NCBI GenBank assembly: GCA_012516295.1
Contig: JAAYWU010000181.1
Coordinates: forward strand, 1 to 11,992
Source: Clostridiales bacterium
GTDB lineage: Bacteria; Bacillota; Clostridia; Oscillospirales; Acutalibacteraceae
Length of the DNA: 11,992 nucleotides
Direction: 5' to 3'
Within the stretch, counting starts at the first letter, position 1. The number at the start of each line of letters is the position of its first letter. A program made the translations under genes and the position numbers. Below are positions 1 to 7,971 of this stretch, piece after piece. Under the pieces are notes generated by a model. That model saw only the letters and a program-made list of their open reading frames with translations, ran no database searches and was not told the origin of the DNA.

Positions 1-1242
1 ATCGGAATTGTCATTGCTGTTGCGGGCCTGGCTTTTGTCCCGTTCTATCAATATTTTATTAAAGAGGTTCCAGATATCCCGAACCTGACCATCATTTATC
101 TATTATTCCTTTTCAATTCGGTTATCACATATTTTTACTCATACAAGCAGCAGATTATTATAGCCGACCAAAAAGTGTATATCTGTTCGTTGTTCCAATA
201 CGGGTTCGCAATTGCTCAGAATTTTCTCCAAGTTTTTCTTCTCATCCTGACAAAAAACTTCATTTGCTATTTATGCACACAGATTTTATTCAGCTTTTTT
301 ACAAATTATTTTCTCGCGCGGAAAGCGGAGAAAATGTACCCCTTCCTAAAAAAATATGAAAAGGAGAGGCTGAGTAAGGAAGACCGCGCCGCCATTGTAA
401 AAAATATAAAAGCGATGTTCATGCACCGGATCGGGAGTGTTGTGGTAAACGGCACCGATACGCTGGTTCTTGCCAAGTTTGTCGGCATTGTCAGCGTGGG
501 AATTTACTCGAACTATTACCTGATTACAAATACCCTTATGAATATAACGAAGCAGATTTTCAGCGGGATTACGGCGAGCGTCGGAAACCTTGGCGCGGTG
601 GAGGATCACAAAAAGTCCTATGAGGTCTACCTGGCGATCAATTTCGCCTGTTTCTGGATTTTCAGCTTCTGCGCCATCTCCCTTTTCAGCTTGTTTAACC
701 CGTTCATGCTGCTTTTTACGGGCAAGCAAAACCTTCTGTTTTCCCTGCCCATCGTTTTTGTCATTGTCTTGAATTTTTACACGTCCGGAATGCGGCAGGC
801 AACCCTGACGTTCCGGGACGCGTTCGGGCTGTTCTGGTACGACCGGTACAAGGCGGTTTTCGAGGCTGCTGTAAATCTGATTGCTTCCATTCTGCTTGTG
901 CAGCATTTAGGCGTTGCCGGCGTTTTTATCGGCACCCTGATCAGCACAATGACCATCGACTTCTGGGTCGAACCGCTGGTTCTGTTCCGGCATGGGTTCC
1001 AGCGTTCCGTAAGCACTTATTTTCGCCGGTATGCGCTTTATATGGCGCTGACCTTGGCCGTTGGTTTTCTGACCCATTCCTGTTGCGCCTTCGTTCCGGG
1101 CAAGGGCTTTTTCAGCTTTATAGCCAAAGGTTTTCTTTGCCTGCTGCTGCCAAACACAGCTTACCTTCTTGTGTTTTGGAACACAAAAGAATTTCAGTAT
1201 CTGAAAGGGTTTGTAAAAATCCCACCGCTTCGCAGGTCTTAA
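1..1242 (+). CDS. Wzx/PST-type polysaccharide flippase, 3' part (start outside window)
   Basis: This is an integral membrane protein of the MOP/PST flippase superfamily, which moves lipid-linked sugar repeat units across the inner membrane during capsule, exopolysaccharide or teichoic-type polymer synthesis. The frame is open from base 1 with no start, so the 5' part is missing; 413 codons remain of a family usually 450-500 residues long. An internal GTG at 175 is only a valine codon. Seen in the sequence: about nine or ten hydrophobic segments, a charged cytoplasmic loop (KKYEKERLSKEDR), and a block reading GTDTLVLAKFVG then VGIYSNYYLI, typical of this family around its middle. The protein ends in a short basic tail and TAA, followed by a terminator. 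Its upstream neighbours are unseen; such genes normally sit in surface-polysaccharide clusters. The exact substrate cannot be told from sequence. Confidence 0.85.
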   Translation: MGIVIAVAGLAFVPFYQYFIKEVPDIPNLTIIYLLFLFNSVITYFYSYKQQIIIADQKVYICSLFQYGFAIAQNFLQVFLLILTKNFICYLCTQILFSFFTNYFLARKAEKMYPFLKKYEKERLSKEDRAAIVKNIKAMFMHRIGSVVVNGTDTLVLAKFVGIVSVGIYSNYYLITNTLMNITKQIFSGITASVGNLGAVEDHKKSYEVYLAINFACFWIFSFCAISLFSLFNPFMLLFTGKQNLLFSLPIVFVIVLNFYTSGMRQATLTFRDAFGLFWYDRYKAVFEAAVNLIASILLVQHLGVAGVFIGTLISTMTIDFWVEPLVLFRHGFQRSVSTYFRRYALYMALTLAVGFLTHSCCAFVPGKGFFSFIAKGFLCLLLPNTAYLLVFWNTKEFQYLKGFVKIPPLRRS

Positions 1243-1308
1243 TCCGTTTCCAATTTGTATAATTCATTGATGATATATCAATATATATAGAATTTGTTTC
1301 TGATATAA

Positions 1309-1336
1309 AAAACTCCCGGTTTTCTCCGGGAGTTTT
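1309..1336. terminator. Two-way intrinsic terminator between flippase and alr
   Basis: AAAACTCCCGG (1309-1319) pairs perfectly with CCGGGAGTTTT (1326-1336) over 11 bp with a six-base loop. The A/T arms give a U-rich tail on both strands, so one hairpin can end the plus-strand flippase transcript (67 bases after its stop) and the convergent alr transcript coming from the right. Confidence 0.85.
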
Positions 1337-1364
1337 CGTTTATCATAAAACAGGTAAGATACGA

Positions 1365-1429
1365 TTTTGCAGACAGCTATGCAGCCGCACGCGGTACCCC
1401 TGTAAGGGTTCCCTGCAAAAATGGTCTGC
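1365..1429. other. Potentially structured 3' region downstream of alr
   Basis: TTTTGCAG (1365-1372) is complementary to CTGCAAAA (1413-1420). Overlapping this, GCAGAC (1369-1374) is complementary to GTCTGC (1424-1429), so the two pairings are mutually exclusive. A small ACCC/GGGT hairpin lies inside. There is no U tract, so it is not an ordinary terminator. It would sit in the 3' untranslated part of the purL-alr transcript. No ORF or known RNA family is recognised here. Confidence 0.3.
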
Positions 1430-1449
1430 GGACTGTTTCGCACGCAAAA

Positions 1450-2637
1450 TTATTTACAGATGTAATTCAGTTCGCCGACCTCTTTGCCGCCCTTATAGTA
1501 AATACGCGGCACACGCTTTGAAATCATGCAGGCGAGCTCATAGTTGATGGTCTGGTTATAGCTTGCCAGCTCGTCAAGGGTAATCGAAGCATCCCCGTCG
1601 CGGCCGAACACCGTAACAACGTCGCCTTCCTTCACATCCGGAACAGAGGTTACGTCCAGCATGAGCTGATCCATGCAGACGCGGCCGATAATCTTTGCCT
1701 TCCGGCCGCGCACAAGCATACTCCCCTGCACATACAAATGCCGGAGATAGCCGTCGGCATATCCGATCGGCACCGTAGCGATCTTTGTAGGCATGGTCGG
1801 GGTAAATTCCCTTCCGTAGCGGACGCTGGTTTGGGCCTCAACGGTTTTGACAAGCGAAACAATGCTCTTCAGCTCCATGGCGGGAATGAGGTTCATTGGA
1901 TGCTTTATTTTCCCGGACGGCTTCAGCCCGTAAAGGATCACGCCGGGGCGCACCATGTCCAACTGCGTCTCCGGGTAATCGAAGGTTGCCGCGGAATTCG
2001 CGCAGTGGCGGATGCGGAATGTGATGCCGCGTTTTTGAAGCAGTTCGACCGCCTTCATCAGGTTTCCATACTGCGTCATCGTGAAATCGCGCCCGTCATC
2101 CCCCTCGTCGGCAACGGCGAAATGGGTAAAGATTCCCTCGGCGTCAAGCGCCGGGAGCCTGCAAACCCGTTCCATGTCGTCGATTTCCCCGGCGTCGCGC
2201 ACCGGGTCCTGGTACATAAACCCGATACGGCTCATACCGGTATCGACTTTGATATGCACCTTCACCGTAACGCCGGCTTTTTGCGCTTCCTGCGAAAGGG
2301 ATTCGCCATAACCCGCAGAAAGCACCGTCTGCGAGATATTCAGCTTACTTAACTGGGCAGCCATGCTGGGCGGCGTGTAACCCAAAATCAGAATGGGAAG
2401 CTTCACACCCGCATTGCGGATCTGCATAGCCTCTTCCAAGTTGGAAACGGCAACCCAGTCCGCCCCCAGCTTTTCATATTCCCGCGCCAGGGTTTCCGCG
2501 CCATGGCCGTAAGCGTCCGCTTTGATTACACAGCAGATCATCGTCCCCGGCTTCACCTGATCCCGGATCACTTTAAAATTATGGTCGATTGCATCCAAGC
2601 TGACCTCGGCCCAAGTCCGTCTGAAAAATTCACTCAT
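1450..2637 (-). CDS. alr: Alanine racemase
   Basis: This is a cytoplasmic PLP enzyme that interconverts L- and D-alanine, supplying D-Ala for peptidoglycan. The protein is 395 residues, the usual family length. The N-terminal TIM barrel carries the PLP lysine in CVIKADAYGHG (K39, the same number as the classic Bacillus enzyme). MVRPGVILYG holds the PLP-nitrogen arginine, and PIGYADGY in the C-terminal beta domain holds the second catalytic base (Y293). The ATG at 2637 is chosen because AGGTGA (2651-2646) lies 8 bases before it; an in-frame GTG at 2649 would add four residues but falls inside that ribosome site. The gene begins 17 bases after the purL stop and probably shares its transcript. 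It ends at the two-way terminator about 115 bases downstream. All key residues are present, so it should be active. Confidence 0.97.
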   Translation of the reverse strand: MSEFFRRTWAEVSLDAIDHNFKVIRDQVKPGTMICCVIKADAYGHGAETLAREYEKLGADWVAVSNLEEAMQIRNAGVKLPILILGYTPPSMAAQLSKLNISQTVLSAGYGESLSQEAQKAGVTVKVHIKVDTGMSRIGFMYQDPVRDAGEIDDMERVCRLPALDAEGIFTHFAVADEGDDGRDFTMTQYGNLMKAVELLQKRGITFRIRHCANSAATFDYPETQLDMVRPGVILYGLKPSGKIKHPMNLIPAMELKSIVSLVKTVEAQTSVRYGREFTPTMPTKIATVPIGYADGYLRHLYVQGSMLVRGRKAKIIGRVCMDQLMLDVTSVPDVKEGDVVTVFGRDGDASITLDELASYNQTINYELACMISKRVPRIYYKGGKEVGELNYICK

Positions 2638-2645
2638 TCTATTTT

Positions 2646-2651
2646 TCACCT
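2646..2651 (-). promoter_or_regulatory. alr ribosome binding site (decides the start)
   Basis: AGGTGA sits 8 bases upstream of ATG 2637. It overlaps the alternative GTG (2649-2647), which has no good Shine-Dalgarno sequence of its own, so the ATG is preferred. Confidence 0.75.
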
Positions 2652-2654
2652 GAA

Positions 2655-5600
2655 TTATTTGAAGTATTTTACTCCCGATTCAAAAATCTTCTGGTCCTTT
2701 TCGCCGGGAACGTTCTTGTACAGATTTTCACCCATGCGTTCGGAGTGCGCCATTTTTCCAAGGATACGCCCGTCCGGCCTGGTAATGCCCTCAATTGCGC
2801 AGACGGAGCCGTTCGGGTTCCACTCAATCCTGCCGCTCGGCATGCCGTCCGGGGTGGTGTACTGGGTTGCGACCTGACCGTTTGCAATCAGCTTCTCCAG
2901 AACCTCATCGCTTGCCACAAAGCGGCCTTCGCCGTGGGAAACGGGCACCGCGAATACATCCCCCACGTCCACCCCGGCAAACCACGGGGATTTCACAGAG
3001 GTCACCCGGGTGTATACCATGCGGGAAACATGGCGTCCCAGCGTGTTGAAGGTCAGCGTCGGCGCCTTTTCGTCCGGCCGCATAATTTCACCGTAAGGCA
3101 CAAGCCCCAGCTTAATCAGGGCCTGGAACCCGTTGCAGATTCCAAGCATCAGCCCGTCGCGGTTTTTCAGAAGGTCATTTACCGCCTCGGCAATTTTCGG
3201 ATTGCGGAAGGTGGTCGCAATAAATTTGCCGGAGCCGTCCTGTTCGTCGCCGCCGGAGAAGCCGCCCGGAAGCATAATCATCTGCGACGCACGGATTGCT
3301 TTTTCCATACGTTCAATCGTCTCTTCAATGTCGGAAGGGGTCAGATTGCGTACAACAAGGACTTCCGGCTGCGCTCCCGCCCGCTCGAAGGCGCGCGCGC
3401 TGTCGTATTCACAGTTTGTACCCGGGAATACCGGGATAAAGACGCGCGGTTTCGCGGCTTTTATCGCCGGAGCTTTTTCAAAGCGCTGGCTATAGAACGG
3501 TATATCCCGCGCGACCGGCTGTTCTTCCGCCTGATTCGGGAAGATTTTTTCCAATGTGCCGTTCCATGCGGAAATCAGGGCATCGAGGTCCAGCCTTTCC
3601 CTGCCAAGGACAACCTGCGGCATGACGGACACCTTGCCCAGTTCAATCGCGGGGAACCCATCCGGAACTTCCGCGCCATACGCAAGTTCCGCAAGAATGG
3701 TACCGGAAGCCGGCGCAAAGAGGGTCTTTTCATCCAGAACCGACGGCTCAAAAATAAAGCCGAGCCGGTTGCCGAAACACATCTTCGCAACCGCGGCCGC
3801 CGCGCCGCCTTCTTTAACAACAGAAGCAGAGAGAATGGCGCCGTTCTGTATCATATTATGAATGCCGCGGTAATATTCTTTCAGTTTCTCCCAGTCGGGA
3901 AGCAGGGTTTCCGGATTCTCCGGCAGCGGGAACAAAACCACTTTTGCTCCCGGCTTTTTAAACGCCGCGGAAATCGTCGTGCTTGCTTTCGTCATTGCGA
4001 CGGCGAAGCTGACCAATGTCGGCGGAACATCAAGCTGTTCGAAGCTTCCGCTCATGCTGTCCTTGCCGCCAATCGCCGGCAGGCCTAAGCCAAGCTGTGC
4101 GCTCAGCGCGCCCAAAAGCGCGGCAGTCGGCTTTCCCCAGCGCTTCGGGTCTTTTTTCAGCCTTCCAAAATACTCCTGAAACGTCAGCCTTGCTTTCATC
4201 GGGTCCGCGCCGACGGCGGCAAGCTTGGAAAGGCTTTCCACAACGGCGTAAGCTGCCCCGTGGAACGGGCTGAAACGGGCAATTCCCGGAATATAGCCGT
4301 AGGACATTGCGGTCGCGTCGTCGGTTTCTCCGTGAACAGCCGGGATTTTGGCCACCATTGCCTCTTCCGGCGTAAGCTGATACGTACCGGCAAACGGCAT
4401 CAGCACCGTTGCGGCGCCGATGCTGGAGTCAAAGCGCTCGGAAAGTCCCTTCTGCCCACAGACTTCCAGCCGGGACAGGTTTTCCTGGAACGCTCTTTCC
4501 ACCGACTTCCCCTTCAGGCAATCCGGAACGAGCTTCCGATAGTCGCGGCCGGAATCCACAGCTTCGATGACAACATCGTTTTTCTGTATTACGCCGTTCG
4601 TATCCAAGAACGCCCGGCTGATATCGACAATAATATCCTCGCGCCATTTCATGCGCAGGCGCGGTTCGTCCGTAACCACAGCGACAACCTGCGCATTGAG
4701 GTTTTCCTGGTTCGCCGCCGCGATAAAGGAATCCACATCCTGCGGGGACAGCACAACCGCCATTCGTTCCTGCGACTCTGAAATGGCAAGCTCCGTGCCG
4801 TCAAGCCCCTCGTATTTTTTAGGAACCTTATTCAAATCAATTTTCAGCCCGTCGGCAAGCTCGCCGATGGCTACGCACACGCCGCCCGCGCCGAAGTCGT
4901 TGCAGCGTTTAATAAGCTTTGCAACCTCCGGTTTGCGGAACAGCCGCTGTATCTTACGCTCGGTGGGCGGATTTCCCTTCTGTACCTCCGCGCCGCAGAC
5001 TTCGATGGACTGCTCGGTATGCGCCTTGCTGGAGCCGGTCGCTCCGCCGCAACCGTCGCGCCCGGTGCTGCCGCCGAGAAGCACGATCAAGTCGCCCTCT
5101 TCCGGCGTTAAGCGCACAACATTTTCCTTCGGGGACGCGCCGATAACCGCGCCGATCTCCATACGCTTCGCAACATAACCGGGGTCGTAAAGCTCGGTAA
5201 CCTGTCCGGTGGCAAGGCCGATCTGATTGCCGTAGGAGCTGTAGCCCTGTGCCGCACCGGTGGTAATTTTGCGGGTCGGCAGCTTGCCCGGAAGGGTTTC
5301 TTCGAACGGAATGCGCGGGTCGCCCGAACCGGTTACGCGCATAGCCTGATAGACATACGCCCTGCCGGAAAGCGGGGCGCGGATTGCGCCGCCAAGGCAG
5401 GTTGCCGCGCCGCCGAACGGCTCGATTTCCGTCGGGTGGTTGTGGGTTTCATTCTTAAACTGTACCAGCCATTTTTCTTCTTTCCCGTCCACAGTAACGG
5501 GCACTTCAATGGAGCAGGCGTTGATTTCCTCGCTTAAATCCAAATCCGGGATTTTTCCTTTTTTGCGCAGAAGCTTCATGCCGATCACCGCCATGTCCAT

Positions 5601-6422
5601 TAAGGAAACCGGGCGGTCGGTTTCGCCGTACACTTCGGCGCGCGCGTCGTAATATGCTTTGAGAGCGTCTTCAATCGCACCGCTGAGAGCCGATTTTTCA
5701 ATCTCAATCTTTTCCAGACGGGTTGAGAACGTGGTGTGGCGGCAGTGGTCGCTCCAGTAGGTGTCGATCACGCGCAGCTCCGTCACACTCGGGTCGCGCT
5801 TTTCCGATTTCCGGAAATAGTCGCGGCAGAATACCAGATCTTCAAAGCTCATGGCAAAGCCCATGGATTCATAATACCTGCGAAGCTCCTGTTCGCTCCA
5901 ATCGATAAAGCCCGACACACGAGCGACATCGGGAGGCGTCTGCGCCGCCGTGTCGAGGGTTTCGGGCTTTTCCATAGAAGCAAGGCGGCTCTCCACAGGG
6001 TTCACCATATAATTCTTGATTTTATTCAGTTCTTCTTCCGTTACATTGCCCTTAACGGCAATTACGCGGGCGGTTGCCACCTGCGGGCGCTCCCCCTGCG
6101 TTAAAAGCTGGACGCACTGCGAGGCGGAATCGGCGCGCTGGTCATACTGGCCGGGCAGATACTCCATGGCAAATGCGGTGTAACCCTCCGGAAGAGGGTA
6201 CACTTCGTCATATACGTTGTCCACATTCGGTTCTGAAAAAATGGTGTCCCGCGCCTGAACAAACTGTTCTTTTGTCAGCCCAGAAACATCGTAGCGGTTG
6301 ATCAGCCGGATTTCCTCAACGGAGGTCAACCCTAAATTTTCGACAAGGTCCGACCGGATGTGCTGTGCTTCCACATCAAAGCCGGGTTTCTTTTCCACAA
6401 ATACTCTGATTACGTCAGACAT
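2655..6422 (-). CDS. purL: Phosphoribosylformylglycinamidine synthase, single-chain
   Basis: This catalyses the fourth step of de novo purine synthesis: FGAR + glutamine + ATP to FGAM, in the cytoplasm. The 1255-residue chain is the large fused form common in clostridia, with PurS-like, PurL and PurQ parts in one protein. In order: a PurS-like N-terminal region (about 1-150); a linker and the first AIRS-type half with YWSDHCRHTTF (about 222-232) and the nucleotide-binding block around KNETHNHPTE (about 323-332); a second AIRS half with GGKDSMSGSF; and a C-terminal class I glutaminase. The glutaminase has LPGGFSGGDE, nucleophile C1096 in GICNGF, and H1226/E1228 in AHSER. ATG 6422 is chosen because GGGGGA lies just before it and MSDVIRVFVEKK begins the conserved N-terminus; an upstream in-frame start at 6482 would add 20 unconserved residues. 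The frame is intact and is followed closely by alr. Confidence 0.97.
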   Translation of the reverse strand: MSDVIRVFVEKKPGFDVEAQHIRSDLVENLGLTSVEEIRLINRYDVSGLTKEQFVQARDTIFSEPNVDNVYDEVYPLPEGYTAFAMEYLPGQYDQRADSASQCVQLLTQGERPQVATARVIAVKGNVTEEELNKIKNYMVNPVESRLASMEKPETLDTAAQTPPDVARVSGFIDWSEQELRRYYESMGFAMSFEDLVFCRDYFRKSEKRDPSVTELRVIDTYWSDHCRHTTFSTRLEKIEIEKSALSGAIEDALKAYYDARAEVYGETDRPVSLMDMAVIGMKLLRKKGKIPDLDLSEEINACSIEVPVTVDGKEEKWLVQFKNETHNHPTEIEPFGGAATCLGGAIRAPLSGRAYVYQAMRVTGSGDPRIPFEETLPGKLPTRKITTGAAQGYSSYGNQIGLATGQVTELYDPGYVAKRMEIGAVIGASPKENVVRLTPEEGDLIVLLGGSTGRDGCGGATGSSKAHTEQSIEVCGAEVQKGNPPTERKIQRLFRKPEVAKLIKRCNDFGAGGVCVAIGELADGLKIDLNKVPKKYEGLDGTELAISESQERMAVVLSPQDVDSFIAAANQENLNAQVVAVVTDEPRLRMKWREDIIVDISRAFLDTNGVIQKNDVVIEAVDSGRDYRKLVPDCLKGKSVERAFQENLSRLEVCGQKGLSERFDSSIGAATVLMPFAGTYQLTPEEAMVAKIPAVHGETDDATAMSYGYIPGIARFSPFHGAAYAVVESLSKLAAVGADPMKARLTFQEYFGRLKKDPKRWGKPTAALLGALSAQLGLGLPAIGGKDSMSGSFEQLDVPPTLVSFAVAMTKASTTISAAFKKPGAKVVLFPLPENPETLLPDWEKLKEYYRGIHNMIQNGAILSASVVKEGGAAAAVAKMCFGNRLGFIFEPSVLDEKTLFAPASGTILAELAYGAEVPDGFPAIELGKVSVMPQVVLGRERLDLDALISAWNGTLEKIFPNQAEEQPVARDIPFYSQRFEKAPAIKAAKPRVFIPVFPGTNCEYDSARAFERAGAQPEVLVVRNLTPSDIEETIERMEKAIRASQMIMLPGGFSGGDEQDGSGKFIATTFRNPKIAEAVNDLLKNRDGLMLGICNGFQALIKLGLVPYGEIMRPDEKAPTLTFNTLGRHVSRMVYTRVTSVKSPWFAGVDVGDVFAVPVSHGEGRFVASDEVLEKLIANGQVATQYTTPDGMPSGRIEWNPNGSVCAIEGITRPDGRILGKMAHSERMGENLYKNVPGEKDQKIFESGVKYFK

Positions 6423-6472
6423 ATTTCCCCCGTTCCGCCGCCTAAAGCAGCCGTTTAAACATGATTTCTTTA

Positions 6473-6499
6473 ATAGTATCACAATTCCGTTCCATTATA
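6473..6499 (-). promoter_or_regulatory. Candidate purL promoter elements
   Basis: Reading on the minus strand, a perfect TATAAT occurs at 6499-6494 but with only a poor -35 at the right distance. Slightly downstream, TG-A-TACTAT (TACTAT at 6478-6473) forms an extended -10, with TTTATA 17 bases upstream overlapping the first box. Either would give a short leader of roughly 40-70 bases before ATG 6422. I see no purine riboswitch in the leader. Confidence 0.4.
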
Positions 6500-6596
6500 A
6501 AGCGCTTCCAAAAACATTGACGTTTTCGATAAAAAATTCTTCTAAATAATAAAATAAACCGTCGGAGTCGTCCGGCGACAATCTGCTTGTAACATA

Positions 6597-6631
6597 AAAA
6601 AGCCGTTTGGCTCTCTTCCAAACGGCTTTTT
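6597..6631 (-). terminator. Intrinsic terminator after the DUF1015 gene
   Basis: On the minus strand AAAAAGCCGTTTGG (arm 6631-6618 by position) pairs with its complement at 6610-6597 over 14 bp with a seven-base loop, followed by a T run. It starts 2 bases after the DUF1015 stop, so it should separate that gene from purL downstream. Confidence 0.88.
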
Positions 6632-6633
6632 GC

Positions 6634-7860
6634 TTACGCTTTTATTTTTCTGCATTCCATATAGAATCGCTTGTCGCACGCATGACCCATGGAGAAGGTC
6701 TTGCGCGGCAGCGCGCCATCAAGGGCTACGGTTTCAAACAGGCTGCTTTTTTCCATATTCGGCAGCAGGAATCCGACCGCACCCGCGTTTTCGGCGCAGA
6801 GCTTTTCAACAACGTCCTCGCCGTGTATGTAATCGACTTTTCCGCCCACCGAGGCAAGGCGCGTGTCAAGGAATTTCTGCAAGGTGCCCACTTCCAGATT
6901 GGACGGCGGATTTTTCACCCAGATATCTTTTTTCTCTTTCCCAATGACGCAGGTGATACGGTGCCCCTCGCAGGGAGTTTCGGAAATATCATAGTACCTG
7001 GAAATCTCACGCAGCAGTTCGTCCGGCTTCGTCTGGAAAACCACACGGTGAATCGGCTCAAACTGAAGGGAATCGTCGTAAAGGTTCACGACCTCCACAA
7101 GCGCCCAGCGCGCAGGATGGCGCGCGGCCTCTTCCGGTGCCAGCGTCTTTTTCAATTCTTCATAGCAGGCCTTCGCGGTCGCAAGGGAATGGTTCCCATC
7201 CCCGACGGCGAAAAGCAGATTGTCCCTGACCGGAAGGTTATCCAGCGCATTTTCCAACCGCTTGGCCGCCCTTTTATTCAGGCGAAAACCGCGGATGCTT
7301 CCGCTGTTCTGCATCAGCTTTCCTTCGTATTCCGGCGTTAAATCCTGCGGCTCGATCGCTTCGATCACGCTGCGCTGTTTGTCGTCAATCAAAATCATGA
7401 TATGGGGAAGTTCCAGCGGAGCGCCGCGCCGGATTTTCATGCGGGGCGGAATCCGTTCCAGAACCGTTCCCTCTGTTGCGCGAATCGGTGTTTTGCTCCC
7501 CGCTTCATAGCGGTACTGTTCCAGATCCAGAGCCATCATGACCCCGCGGCGCACCCTGCCGTCCGCTAGGGTGCGTTCGACAAGTAGATAGCTGTCCTTC
7601 AGCTCCCGGAACACGCCTTCTTTTAAATAGCGCTCCATTGTGGAATTGATTCCGGCGGCATACGCTTCGGCGTCGGTCGTTTCAAGATAACATTCCGGAT
7701 AGACCAAATAATATGTGGATGTATCCCCCGCCGCTTTTTTCACTTCCTGCCAGTACTCAGGCTGGGAAGTGTACTGGTCGCAGGCCACCACGCACCATTT
7801 TTCGGTCGGCACGTTTTTCGGCAGCAGGATATCCGCCGGCTTAAAATACGGATGCTTCAT
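6634..7860 (-). CDS. DUF1015 family protein
   Basis: This is a conserved cytoplasmic protein of 408 residues with no signal peptide or membrane segment. It is recognised by the family hallmarks: ACDQYTSQPEYW near the N-terminus (about 27-37), the block VGDGNHSLATAK (about 219-230), and a C-terminal MGHACDKRFY. The strict conservation of GDGNHS suggests an enzyme or nucleotide-linked role, but I cannot name a reaction. From memory, family members in clostridia and Bacteroidetes often lie beside serA/serC serine-synthesis genes, which has led to suggestions of a role in serine metabolism; no such neighbours are visible here. ATG 7860 is chosen because AGGAG lies 7 bases upstream; an in-frame TTG at 7866 is within that spacing. 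The gene is monocistronic, with its own promoter (7910-7939) and a terminator right after the stop. The family call is firm; the function is unknown. Confidence 0.93.
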   Translation of the reverse strand: MKHPYFKPADILLPKNVPTEKWCVVACDQYTSQPEYWQEVKKAAGDTSTYYLVYPECYLETTDAEAYAAGINSTMERYLKEGVFRELKDSYLLVERTLADGRVRRGVMMALDLEQYRYEAGSKTPIRATEGTVLERIPPRMKIRRGAPLELPHIMILIDDKQRSVIEAIEPQDLTPEYEGKLMQNSGSIRGFRLNKRAAKRLENALDNLPVRDNLLFAVGDGNHSLATAKACYEELKKTLAPEEAARHPARWALVEVVNLYDDSLQFEPIHRVVFQTKPDELLREISRYYDISETPCEGHRITCVIGKEKKDIWVKNPPSNLEVGTLQKFLDTRLASVGGKVDYIHGEDVVEKLCAENAGAVGFLLPNMEKSSLFETVALDGALPRKTFSMGHACDKRFYMECRKIKA

Positions 7861-7909
7861 ATTCAATCTCCTGTTCCGTTTATCTAGTTTAAGGATTTAC
7901 TTTGTTAAA

Positions 7910-7939
7910 ATAGTACCACAAATCCTCATCCGCATGCAA
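7910..7939 (-). promoter_or_regulatory. Promoter of the DUF1015 gene
   Basis: On the minus strand TTGCAT (7939-7934), an 18-base spacer and TACTAT (7915-7910) preceded by TG one base away form an extended -10 promoter. The -35 begins only 8 bases after the znuB stop. AGGATTT (7892-7898) and AAATCCT (7920-7926) form an inverted repeat flanking the -10, a possible but weak operator. Confidence 0.65.
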
Positions 7940-7943
7940 CCCG

Positions 7944-7971
7944 GAATCAGGACTTTGCGCGCGCCTGATTC
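7944..7971. other. Hairpin across the znuB stop codon
   Basis: GAATCAGG (7944-7951) pairs perfectly with CCTGATTC (7964-7971) around a 12-base GC-rich loop. In the znu mRNA it covers the last codons and the TGA stop, but no U run follows on the minus strand. It is therefore not a standard intrinsic terminator; it may protect or end the transcript inefficiently. Confidence 0.4.

Noticed and set aside
2745..4088. Long plus-strand open frame of 447 codons opposite purL
   Set aside because: It lies wholly antisense to the well-conserved purL, has an arginine/histidine-rich composition typical of a shadow frame, and has no ribosome site or recognisable domain. Several other plus-strand frames over purL, alr and the DUF1015 gene were dropped for the same reason.
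6516..6560. TTGACG plus an AT-rich stretch on the plus strand upstream of purL
   Set aside because: No good -10 at the right spacing, and no plus-strand gene follows; the only product would be antisense to the DUF1015 gene.
6423..6600. Purine riboswitch or leader attenuator before purL
   Set aside because: The likely leader is only about 40-70 bases and shows neither the conserved purine aptamer core nor a terminator/antiterminator pair.
6607..7341. Plus-strand open frame of 244 codons opposite the DUF1015 gene
   Set aside because: It is antisense to a conserved gene, begins within the terminator hairpin, and shows shadow-like composition.
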